Source of the DNA: Berghia stephanieae | Lineage: Eukaryota > Mollusca > Gastropoda > Nudibranchia > Aeolidiidae | DNA length: 64,000 bases | Reading direction: 5' to 3' | Assembly (NCBI GenBank): GCA_034508935.3 | Contig: CM067442.1 | Coordinates: 83,590,448 to 83,654,447, forward strand | Shown: one piece after another, positions 23,457 to 33,515 of the stretch | Numbering within the stretch: position 1 is the first letter of the stretch | Layout: every line of letters begins with the position of its first letter | Translations under genes and position numbers: made by a program | Notes under the pieces: generated by a model | The model's input: only the letters and a program-made list of their open reading frames with translations | The model's database searches: none | What the model was told of the DNA's origin: nothing

Positions 23457-23879
23457 CCCTGGATCTATTTACGATTTAAATGTCTAAACAACTGAAACAA
23501 CATTAATAAATATGAAGAAGAAGGAGGTAAAAGCAAAATACGAGCTGACTCAATTTTCCAAGAACTCGATACGGTAAGATTGTCGTGAAGCGGGTTTTTT
23601 TTTTTTGAGTTTTTGCTCCGCTCCGATATGGCTTACTCCGCGCTCCGCCACTGCGTGAAAATTTCCACACAGTAAAACATGTCAGCAGAAAAACAAATAA
23701 TATGAATAGAACATAATTATATATTTCAATAAAATCAATTAGTTATATTTCAATAATGTTTTTTTTCCCTTTTTCATTGATATGACAAAATTATACTTAA
23801 ATTAATATTTACAGACTCGATTTCAATGTAAACCATTCAATTTCGACTAATCAACTGGTTTAGAGATTGACTTTTTTTC

Positions 23880-24107
23880 TCCGATGCTGACGTCATAACT
23901 CAGAAAGCGAACAGTCAGCCGAAGTGAAAATGAGGCGCTGCAGGCTAAAGCAATGTCTTGAAACTGGTGCAAAACAAACAGCGTTCAGCTCTGTATCTAG
24001 GGTTGTTTGTTGAGTTCTTTATGGAGTGATTTAGGTAATAAATGTGGAATTGCCAAGTAGGTGTAGTATGTAAGATGTCTTAATCTCTAGTAAGGAAAAA
24101 GAAACAG
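23880..24107 (+). promoter_or_regulatory. putative promoter and noncoding first exon (perhaps of the SERTA gene)
   Basis: A perfect CRE, TGACGTCA at 23888-23895, is followed by moderately CpG-containing sequence and then a strong splice donor, AAACAG|GTGAGTAAG with GT at 24108. The next good downstream acceptor that opens a known coding exon on this strand is the SERTA gene at 32374-32375. Linking the two is inference; family E and D repeats lie nearby, so a chance donor is possible. Confidence 0.35.
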
Positions 24108-25429
24108 GTGAGTAAGTTAAGGAATAATGTTTTTTGATAAACGTATCACGAACTGGGTAAAGACAACTGGCTCAACCGAACGGGCACACCAAACCATTTT
24201 TTCACTGCCACCGTTTCTCTAAGGACCCGACCGAGACAGATCTGAAACTAGGATATTTGTCAAAAGCCGCTTACTACTGTGACTGTGACCTCTGCGCACA
24301 TTATTCAAATAATTTCTTTTATTACATTTCACCTGTCATATAATACCAAGATAAATATAATTCTTAAAGGAAACATGAACTGACAAACAACGCAGTTTGA
24401 CCTAAATCTCCATCCTCGTCTTTTGTCATGATTCATGCTACAGCAGAGTCAGAAGCAAGGAGCAGACACATTTTTGATGTCGATTCTGGCTTGAAACTGG
24501 ATGAAAAAAATGGGTTAAAAGCTGTTGATGGTTATAAATCTACCTTTACAAAATACTTTGGAATGTCCAGATAAACATTTAACAATTTTCTTTTTACTCT
24601 AAATTGGATACTTTTGTTAGGCCCGATTTTGTTATGTTCCCAGATATAGCGGTGCGCCTCAAAAAGACGACCCCTCAACCTCACTCACCGTAAAAAGCAA
24701 CGATCCGGTTTACTCAGCTCGGATTGGTATCGTGTTCTTTTCACTCTGATATTTTGAAAGAGGATAGTTTTTTCTTAAGTATATCCATGCAAAATTGAAG
24801 GAAAATCTTGTAAATCTATTTTTAAAAATTGAAGTTTTGATACGGACTTGATCCTGGACCTGGAGAGTTGTCTTTTTTGATTGGGGCTGGGGTCGGGGTC
24901 ATCACATCAGCCTCAGTCTCAGGTTGATAGCCATATATACCAAAAACAAAATGCATCAATCAATCAATGAATAATTTGTCTTTTTTAATTTTATTTTGTT
25001 CCTTTCTCTCCTCATTTAAACAGGAGTTTAGTTTATGTGAGAGTGAGAAAGGTTCTTTACATTTTGCCAAAGTTGAAGAGTAGTATAGAGTGGTACTTAC
25101 TAATAATCCCCAGGGTCAAGTCAGTCTTATAAGATTTCATTTAATTTTTATTTTTTAAAAAATCACAACACTTTCCTTTAATTTCAAATGGATTTATTAA
25201 ATGCCATCTTTCAAAATAACTTATTCCTATCTCTCCATGTGCAGAATAGAGCTGTCAATGAAATCCAAACTTGGAACTTTATGCTAATAACGTCAAAATG
25301 GCATTCCTGCCTTTTGCACCAATCGACTAGGAATCATCAATTGGTCCATTGCTCACCACTGTTGAACACCGTCAACAGTTTCACTATCTTTCAGTTTTAT
25401 TGCTATTCTTTTTTTTTTTGGCTGCAGCT
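24108..25429. other. no gene recognised
   Basis: Mostly unique AT-rich sequence; possible intron of a long 5' region for the SERTA gene. Nothing coding recognised. Confidence 0.4.
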
Positions 25430-25560
25430 ATTCGGACTAGAGTCTCAAAAGTCTCCCGTGGCTATTCAGACTCAAACTCCAGTGCGCATGTGCAATCAAA
25501 AAGTTAATCAGACTGAATATGAATATCCTCGTCTACCGTGGCAATATAGATTTTTTTTGT
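25430..25560. repeat. family D relative
   Basis: CTATTCGGACTAGAGTC, TCCCGTGGCTATTCAGACTC, then CCAGTGCGCATGTGCAATCA and ACCGTGGCAATATAG. Same ordered words as the copy at 15.9 kb, including the GC-palindromic TGCGCATGTGCA motif. Confidence 0.55.
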
Positions 25561-25990
25561 TTGTATTTTTTTTTAAATTCAGTTTATTGTCATTTTGATT
25601 TTAATTATTGCTTCCATAAAAAATTATGCAAATGAAAATAATAAATAATGGTGTAGTTACTACTATATTTGGCGAGAAAGACAAAATCATCGATCATTTG
25701 GAAGTCCATTAGAAATTAAAAAGAAACGAGTTAAAAATAAAAACCTTCAAAAGGAACAAACATCCGTCAAAGTAACTGGTATAAAGGAAAAGCTTTTCTA
25801 ACGACTTTACATGATGTCCAGATAAAATCAGGAATTAGAGACAACAATCCCTCTAAAGTCCGAAGTAAGGATATCAACTGAGTCAGACTGATATGGGCAA
25901 AACAGAATTTTCCCTGAACTCTTCTTCTGCTTCCATCAGTCACACTCTTTGCCCAATGCCGTACTGTGTCCCCCTGTGTTTGCACATGCC

Positions 25991-26156
25991 CATTGGAGTT
26001 GAGTCCGAATAGCCATGGGAGACTATTCAGACTCGAGTCCGATTTGCCACTTCGTTGTTTTTTGTCTTTATATTTTCACTATAAGCAATATCACTATCAC
26101 TAAACAAAGTGGTAATTTGAACTCGAGTCTGAATAGTCAGACTCAAAACTCCAATG
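25991..26156. mobile_element. family D fold-back element
   Basis: The ends CATTGGAGTT (25991) and AACTCCAATG (to 26156) are exact complements. The arms contain GACTATTCAGACTCGAGTCC, TTTGCCACTTCGTTG on the left and CAAAGTGGTAATTTGAAC, TCGAGTCTGAATAGTCAGAC on the right, around a short AT-rich centre. It is a 166-bp imperfect palindrome with no coding content. Confidence 0.75.
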
Positions 26157-27189
26157 TTCCTACATAAACACAGGGTGGACAGAGTCATGGCCTTCATAAA
26201 CTCAAGGCAATATATAAGGTGTAGAGCAAAAAATTACGTCAGGACAGAAGACGATCACCAAACTAAAGTGAGTTGTTGTTAGAAGTGCTCTTCGTCTTTT
26301 TTTTTGTTGACAAATTATTTTTTGTGTTAGTTTTTTGACCATGAGTTTACAAATGCTACGTTAGAGTGCAGGCATTGGGCAAAGGGTGGAACTGATAGAA
26401 GCAGAAGAATTCACAAAAAATTCTATTATGCCCATTTCGTTTGACACGATTTTAACTGATGTCTTTGACCGACATTCTTGACCTGCTGTCATCGTCTGAC
26501 AGTCAATCATAGCATGCATTATCAATCAATTCTGCTGTGGTGATCACAAGAATGACAATATCTGTACTATATTGTCTTAGCACCATTTGGCATTTTGCTG
26601 TCTGGGCAATTTTGAAGTATCATTGACACGATTTGTTCACTTTCAGATTTTAATGTACATTACGATAGTTTTTATATTCTTGACATTATAATCTATAAAA
26701 CTTTTTAAAAATCAATGTTTCAGAAAGTTGTTTGGAATAACATTCAGTAATAAGTTCTGGTGTCTGAGAATAATTAGTGTTTAAAAGGACCTTCTTAGTA
26801 TTAGACCTCTCTTTTTAATTATAAGGCAAGTGTAAGCTGAGAGAGAGAAAGTATTGCAACAAATATTGGCAAAATGAACCTTGAGTCAAGGCTTGAGAAT
26901 CACCCTGATGTGAGTGTGAGGGAAATTTTTCTTGGAAAAAAATGTTGTTACTAGACCTTTATGCAAAATAATGTTGTGAAAACACATTGGATTGACCTAT
27001 TAAAGTAGAAGAATCTGTATTTCAAGTTCTATGAATTTGCCGGTTTGACCACTGATTTTTACTGTAGACTATGTGAAAGTTGTGTTTGCTGTTGCTACAG
27101 TAATTGTTTTTTTGTTTTCTTTTAAATATAAGGCAGGGTTGAGCAATTAGCAATGTAACGATTATGTTCCCAACCTATAATTAACAACT
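26157..27189. other. mostly unique, possible TATA-containing promoter near 26.2 kb
   Basis: AATATATAAGG lies near 26210-26220, and about 50 bases on there is AACTAAA|GTGAGTTG, a usable donor near 26270. This is an alternative candidate for a first exon of the SERTA gene, but there is nothing to confirm transcription. Confidence 0.25.
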
Positions 27190-27960
27190 GGCGTGGAAGC
27201 CATCAATCTCTCTTTTCACCCACAATTACACACCTTATCATTATCATCATCATCATTCATCATCATCATCATCACTGCCACTACTACTACAACCACCACC
27301 ACTGCCACACCATCATTTCATGAAGCACCACCACTATTACAACCACCTCCACCACATCATCACCATCATTACCATCTACATCATCATCAACACCATCACC
27401 ATGAGTACAACAATCACTCCCACATCCTTACCACCACTACTACAATTTCCTCCAACATATCAATATCACTACCACCTCTGCTACAACTACCACCACTTCT
27501 GCAATCACCACAACCACTTATATCATCAGAATCATTACTACCGCCACTACAACAATCATTACCACCACCCCTACCATTCATTTTAATATTATATATGATT
27601 TATGTCATAATGAAATTGGTTTTGGAACTTTACTTGATTTGAGACGAGGGGTTTTGGGATGATTATAGATCGCAATAGATTTATATTTTTTGTTTGCAGA
27701 AATTCCTGTTTAACTCTCTCGAGTTCACCCTCATTGAAAATCTAACAAATTTGTTTGATTTTCCATGCATATGAACTCGAGAGAGTAAAGCATTGAAATT
27801 ATTCGGTCAACTTGAAATAATGGGAGGTGGGCATTACTGAATCTGTGAATAAGGGAGATGTGGCTACTATCACTACGACTACAACCACCACATCATCATC
27901 ATCCCTACCACTACCATTACTACACACCCCCATATGTTATAATTACGCTTTCAGATTTTG
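27190..27960 (+). repeat. family B element: trinucleotide arrays and unique arm, copy 2
   Basis: A (CAT/CAC/CTA)n array at about 27237-27580 is followed by GGTTTTGGAACTTTACTTG at about 27618, an arm with AAATTCCTG and GCATTGAAATT blocks shared with the copies near 6.5 and 63.1 kb, then a second short array at 27870-27930. The His/Thr/Pro-rich open frames across the array are repeat artefacts. Confidence 0.65.
27714..27785. mobile_element. 72-bp palindromic micro-MITE with TAA target duplication
   Basis: The outer inverted repeats CTCTCTCGAGTTCA and TGAACTCGAGAGAG (14 bp, perfect) enclose a second near-perfect palindrome, GAAAATC..AACAAATTTGTT..GATTTTC, at 27736-27763. TAA flanks both ends (27711-27713 and 27786-27788). 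It interrupts the family B arm between AAATTCCTG and GCATTGAAATT, which lie close together in the 63.2-kb copy. A 3-bp TAA duplication is the signature of PIF/Harbinger insertions; that assignment is inference. Confidence 0.75.
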
Positions 27961-29851
27961 AAATTCCTCTGATTGGTGTCAGAAATTTCTGAGAGACACA
28001 TTTTGGATTGCATCACAATAAATTTGAATGAAATTCAAATTAAATATTAAAAGGTTATTTTCGCATGGGTGGTTCTTGATTTAAGCGCTGAAAAATTTCC
28101 TTTTTTGTGACCAGTCATTCTACCCCTGTTGATGGATTTAAGGGGTTTATTTTCATTGTTTCATAATTTTATTTTCAAGTTTTCCTGAAGTTTCTGAAAT
28201 TTTTTACCCACACAAAATTGATATAAGAATTCTTGATATTCGCTTTTACTCAACTGCTGTCAGTGAGATGGTTGAAGGGTTACATTTTAGAATTGTACAC
28301 TTTTTCTCCAGATCTTACTCATTTTGACGAGCACCATTACACTTTTTCTTGTGTTGAGGTTGGCAGCCCTGTAGCTCTACGTTTGGAACGTAATAGTTAA
28401 CTTACTATTTATGTGATGGGCACCAGAACTGCTAAGTGTTTGTAGCATGACATCTTTTATCATATGACTCCGGCCTATTGTTTTTTTTATTGACTTCTTG
28501 AGATATTTTTGCATTTCTTGGGGTCACTTGACTTCTTTCAAAAAGGGTGGAAGAGGGGGGGGGGGGGGGGGTTGGATTATTTCAACAAAACCTGCAATAG
28601 GTCTTTGTTTTTATGTATATGTGAGAAAAGGAACATAAGATTGCATGTATATAAATATTTATTTTCAGGTGTATAGGGCCAAGCATAAAATACAACTTGT
28701 CATATTAAAAGTGAAAAGATCTTTGCATTTGATTCTATGATGTATTCATATCAATATATATCCTTGAAATATCTATTCCTTTTTGCTTGTATTTAAATGA
28801 ATGTGATGAAAACCCATCAAACAAATATTTATTAGGTTAAGAAGGCTAAAATGCAGTACTTCTATTTCAGTTCCAATGAGGGTTCCTATTCATCTTTGAA
28901 GATAAAGCTTGGAGCTGTATAAAATGAAGAGGCGTTATGTAAAGATGATTTTGAGTTAGTCAAGTTTTATGAAAAGCAGTGAATAGCCATCGGATAGGGG
29001 ATGTGAGTATTTGGGTGTTTGGTCTCTAACACCTTGGGAATATCATCGGCGAATTAATGCATGGTATTTTTCACCTGTAGATGTTGCTAGCCACCACTCC
29101 TTTTTTTTTTTTCAAGTCTAAATTTTTTTATGATTCACTTGTCATCTTTTGTGGTATAATTTATAAGTGACCAACAGTAAAGTAGTTGTTATGCTCTAGT
29201 GGAGATGCAACATGATCTTTAAAATTGTATTTTACATTAGCGTAGTATTTAAAAAAAACCCCAAAAAACTTAATACTTTGCCAGGTAAGTATTAATGCCA
29301 AAAGTTTAAAATCACTTGTTTAGCTATTTTGCTTACCGAAAGTAGTGCTATGATATGTATCTGACACACCTGATGAAAGATGGTCTACATAGTCATTTCC
29401 TGTTCCTAATCGTGTCCATCTCTTGTCAAAATCAAAGACATATCAATACATCTGCTGTATAAGAATTACTTTGTTTTTCCACCAATGAAGACTTGTGGCT
29501 TAATGAATCAGATACCTGAAGATTTATAGATAGCAAAAACATTGTTGAATATTGTAGTCTGTTCACCACATAGGCATAGTGAACCATCTCTGTAATGCTT
29601 TTTTTTCTTCATATTTTTTTTTCAAAATCATCTCGTTAATCACAATCACCTGAGGGGATATAATTATAATGTCTCTTGATAATAGTGAAAATAGCTCGTA
29701 CTGTAATTTGTCTTACTTTATTCTGCACAACAGTATGAGAATATAATAAATATCAGTTCCTTTCTATAACAGATATGTTTCAATGAAAAGTATAAAGATA
29801 AGATGATAATAATATAGAATTATGTGAATATAGTTGGGTACTCAGTTCATA
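27961..29851. other. no gene recognised
   Basis: AT-rich, apparently unique sequence with a G-run near 28556-28571. Possible intron of the SERTA gene. No coding exon seen. Confidence 0.4.
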
Positions 29852-30943
29852 TACAGTAGAATTACTTTAAACCGAAATTTTGGGGACCTTCTAAACCATT
29901 TCGGTTTAAAGACATTTTGGTTTAAAACAAGTTCCCGTTTTGCAATGTTTTTCAAGGGTAGTAACTATTTAAGGAATTTGCTCATTTAATAGCATCATGG
30001 GTTTCCCGTTAAATGGAGTTGTTGAATAAATGCCGTCTTCGTAACCATTAACATTTTTTATTTTTATTTTTTTCTTTGGGTGTGTTTTAAAAATATTTTT
30101 GGGGGTTTTCGTTTTCAAATCAAAATTGTTGAAAGAGTTGAGTTCGGGAGGCCGTGTATTTTACATTATATCTCCGTCTTGATCAACTTTTTTTTCATCG
30201 ACTTCATGTAGTATTTTGATTTTAAACTCCAACGTGTAAGCACAGTGCTTTCTTTTAGACATCTTTTAGTAAAATGCAAAGCTAAAATAAGATCGAAAGT
30301 TCTTGTGCGATCTCTCTTTTGTTGAAAAGCCATTAGGTTCAAAGGCCTAATTACATCGAACCCCCATCACACACACGCACATTTAAACAAAGTGGAAATG
30401 AAATGGCATGTCAATTGTCGTGTTGAAAATCCAGTCAGTTCCAAAGCATCAACACACGAGCGAGAATATCTCGCTTGCGTGATTCTACACCCTAACTCCC
30501 CCTCTTTCCTCATTTTTCGCCTGCCAGTCACCCGCTGTCTTCCTTTTCCAGTCTGTGTGATTGTGGTGTTGGCCAAGCCCAAGTGTAGTGATCAGTGACA
30601 TCTATAGAGTATATGAAGTCCTAGGCAGTGATTGAAGTGTTTACCTAACCCCCACCCCCCACCACCCATCACCCTCATCTTATACTTACGCTCTTTGTTT
30701 AATATCGCCGGGCATTATTACGTGTGGCCTCCTTCGGGAATTTTTGAAGAAAAATAGAGAGAGAAAAGGGGAAGGTACTCTCAAGTTGTTTCGGTTTAAA
30801 GAAAGTTCCTGTTTAGAAGTATTTCGGTTCATCGTAAGAATTAGTACAAAGATAATGAAGAAACTAGTACAATTTATTAAATTCTTTGCGGTTTAAGGTA
30901 TTTTTCGGTTTAGCTTCTTTCGGTTTAAAGTAATTTTACTGTA
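29852..30943. mobile_element. pogo-like non-autonomous DNA transposon, 1.09 kb
   Basis: Terminal inverted repeats of 25 bp with one mismatch: the left starts TACAGTAGAATTACTTTAAA and continues CCGAA; the right is the complement, ending TTTAAAGTAATTTTACTGTA at 30943. CAGT termini inside TA match Tc1/mariner-pogo insertions. Extra internal copies of TTTCGGTTTAAA lie near both ends. No transposase is recognised inside; the interior 30.36-30.60 kb is less AT-rich. Confidence 0.85.
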
Positions 30944-32375
30944 ATTATTGATCTATTGCATAGTCTAGTGTGTGTTGTTTTGAAAGACTTCATAGCCTTT
31001 GCATGCTGTTAAATAATTTTAGATTTTTTTTTCTAGCTGTTACTGTTATTGACACTGTCATATTTAGTTCTTTTTCAAAGAGTTGACATCTTTCTATTTT
31101 TCTATTGATTAAGATTAAATTTTTTATTAAAATTCTGTCCCTCCTTCTTCTCTCTATCTTTCGCTCTCTTCTCTGTGTGTATGTGTTTGATTCCATAAAA
31201 TTTTTGTATTTATTGCATATTAATGTTAGTAATTTAAGGAATGACTTTTTCAGGATTTTTTATTGTAATTTTTTTTTGGGGAAAAGCATAATAGGTTTCA
31301 TAAATATAGAAGCGTGATCTATTAACGGGATGGATTTTATCACAGAGGGGAGCTCATAAAAAAATTTAATTTATTGTTATTATTTATTCAATGGTTCAAA
31401 ATTATTTTTTTTGTTTGAAATACAAATGTAGACCCTTCTACTTGTACAGATTTAATCGGTTAATATGAGGCTGTGCCAAAATATTGTTTTTGTGACGTTC
31501 GCACACAAAATCACTCCGATTAGTTATTTGGAAAAAAATTAAGTTAATATTCGCTTTCATCAGTTTATATCAGATGAATAATTAATGCAAAAACTGGTGA
31601 TCTGGCTCCAGTGGAATAACAGATATAGTTTTTGAAAGGTTCAAAACATTGTGAACAGGGAATCAACTTTTTCCACACTTTTCAACTCTTGGTAAAGCGA
31701 TATAACTATAATTTTGATGCGTGATCCTCAGTTTTTTGGTTTATTTTTCACTATTTAAACCAGTGAAACTGATGAAAGGGAGTTTTTTTCCCGTAGTTTT
31801 TCCAAATAACTATTAGTGTTGGAGAATTTTTTATTTCGAACGTCACAGAAATGACCTTTTGACACAGCTTCAATTACAGATTTTTGAACATCAAAGTTGT
31901 TAAATTCTTTTTTAAAATGTTGACTGTCTACAAATGCTTTTTTTTTTTGTTTTGCTTTTTTAAATTTACAAGATACTCTACCATTGTTCAATCCAGTCTC
32001 CCAACTGGAGCACAGCTAGAGTTATGAGAGAAATAAAAAAAAGTGAAAAAGCAAACCGAGAGAACTGATGTTTTCATGTCTGCATGGGTTATTATAAGAT
32101 ATACAAGTTGGTTGTGTAATGGTCGAGATTGTTTTTGTTTTTTTTTCTCCCAGTGATGAAAGTTTATTGGCATAGTAATTGGAATTTGCATATTGTTGAT
32201 AATTTACATTCTGATTGTGCAGTCCATTTTTGTTGTTTCATCTTTTTAAAAAAAAATTTTTGATAGGGTAGGGGGGGGGGGTTGTCTCATATAAAGCATT
32301 CTGATTTTATAGCAGTATTATAAGACTTGCTTATTTTTCAAATTATCATTAACTTTTTTATTTCATCTTTCTCAG
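30944..32375 (+). other. intron-like sequence upstream of the SERTA coding exon
   Basis: AT-rich, no gene seen. It ends in a strong acceptor, TTTCATCTTTCTCAG at 32361-32375, indicating that the coding exon is spliced to an upstream noncoding exon. A T-run and G-run lie near 32245-32282. Confidence 0.6.
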
Positions 32376-32379
32376 CGTG

Positions 32380-33515
32380 ATGCCCCCGATGGCTACACCA
32401 CCAGTGAAACGCAAGTGGTCTGAACTGCTTGATGACGATGTCTGTGAGAGACAACTACTTATGGACCTTTGTGCTGCAAAATTGAGATACGTCAACCCAC
32501 CACGGCCACCAAAGAGAAGAACAGAGGTTCCTCTTCTGCGTAGTGTTCTGATTGTAAATGCTATGAAACACCTGTCATCTGAAATGAAAGTTGAGAAGCC
32601 TATTGATTCTTCAGCAGAAGATATATCTGTTGATCCAGGTCACTTTGAAGGACTTCCACCTTTATCAGAATTGTTAACAGATATCATGCTTGATCCTCAA
32701 CCATTAACACCAGCTGGTGATAATTGTTATCAACAATCAGCTTCTTCTTTTAATTGGTCATCAACAAGTACTCCTCATTACTCACCAATCACCCCTGTGC
32801 AGCCAAGTTTACCTTCTTATCTAGATGGAGAATCTTTAATGGAAACTTCAGAAGATGAAAAGACTGTTCATAATTTATTGCCATGTACCAGTGTTATAGA
32901 ACCTGATCATTCATCCAATGTATCATGGAAACCACACGCCAATATACTTGACAGCTTCCTCTCTGACACATCTAATTCTCATTTGCCCAGTGATACCATG
33001 GTAAATTTTAGCTCGGACTTTACATTCCAGCCACCCAGAAACCCTTTGCCTTCTTTTACATCATTTTTTGATTCAACACATTCATCTGTAAGTTACTCAG
33101 AATTCTCACAAACACATCTACCCATTACTCTTCTATTTCAACAGCCACTTCCTTGTTGCCATCCACGTCAACATTGAATTTTCCCCTCTCAAACTTTGCA
33201 TCTTCCGAGGATGCCATTAGTAGTGCTAATTTCTCAGAATCAGATCTAGAAATTTTAGCAAAAACATTTTCAGCCAAATTACCAGCTTTATCAATTGAAG
33301 AGCTAGTACATGCACTTCCACAATCATCATTTTCACAGCAAATATCCCAGCCTTCTCAGTCACCATTTCATGTGCCTTCAGCATTGCAAAGTTCCAGTTC
33401 AAGTATCGATTCAAATCCTGCGGCAAGCAATCAGTGTGCTAGTTATTGTCGACAAGACCAGCCACCTCCGAGTGTAGATGAAGGAAGCATGGTCAGGGTC
33501 CTAGTCAATTTATGA
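32380..33515 (+). CDS. SERTA-domain transcriptional cofactor (SERTAD/CDCA4-like), frame switch near 33.1 kb
   Basis: SERTA proteins are small nuclear transcription cofactors that link E2F/DP, cyclin/CDK4 and CBP-type partners. The exon opens after an acceptor at 32375 and the first ATG is 32380. Residues about 8-14 are VKRKWSE, like the basic N-terminus of SERTAD2. The SERTA motif spans about residues 21-70: RQLLMDLCAAKLRYVNP then EVPLLRSVLIVNAMKHL. After it come acidic and Ser/Pro-rich stretches including LPPLSELLTDIMLDP. This frame stops at 33177. A second frame, open from about 33072, continues in the same style (SSANFSESDLEILAKTF, LSIEELVHALP) and ends GSMVRVLVNL at 33515, resembling the SERTAD C-terminal motif IMEVLVGS. 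A 1-nt deletion or 2-nt insertion between about 33090 and 33147 explains this. The consensus mini-intron 33088-33144 (GTAAGT..CAACAG) is 57 nt and does not fix the frame. Confidence 0.85.

Noticed and set aside
27193-27642. His/Thr/Pro-rich open frames (also 61839-62989)
   Set aside because: Translations of CAC/CTA/CAT trinucleotide arrays on several frames; no conserved flanks or splice structure.
33088-33144. 57-nt mini-intron as explanation of the SERTA frame switch
   Set aside because: Donor and acceptor look good but its length is a multiple of three, so removing it leaves the stop in frame 1.
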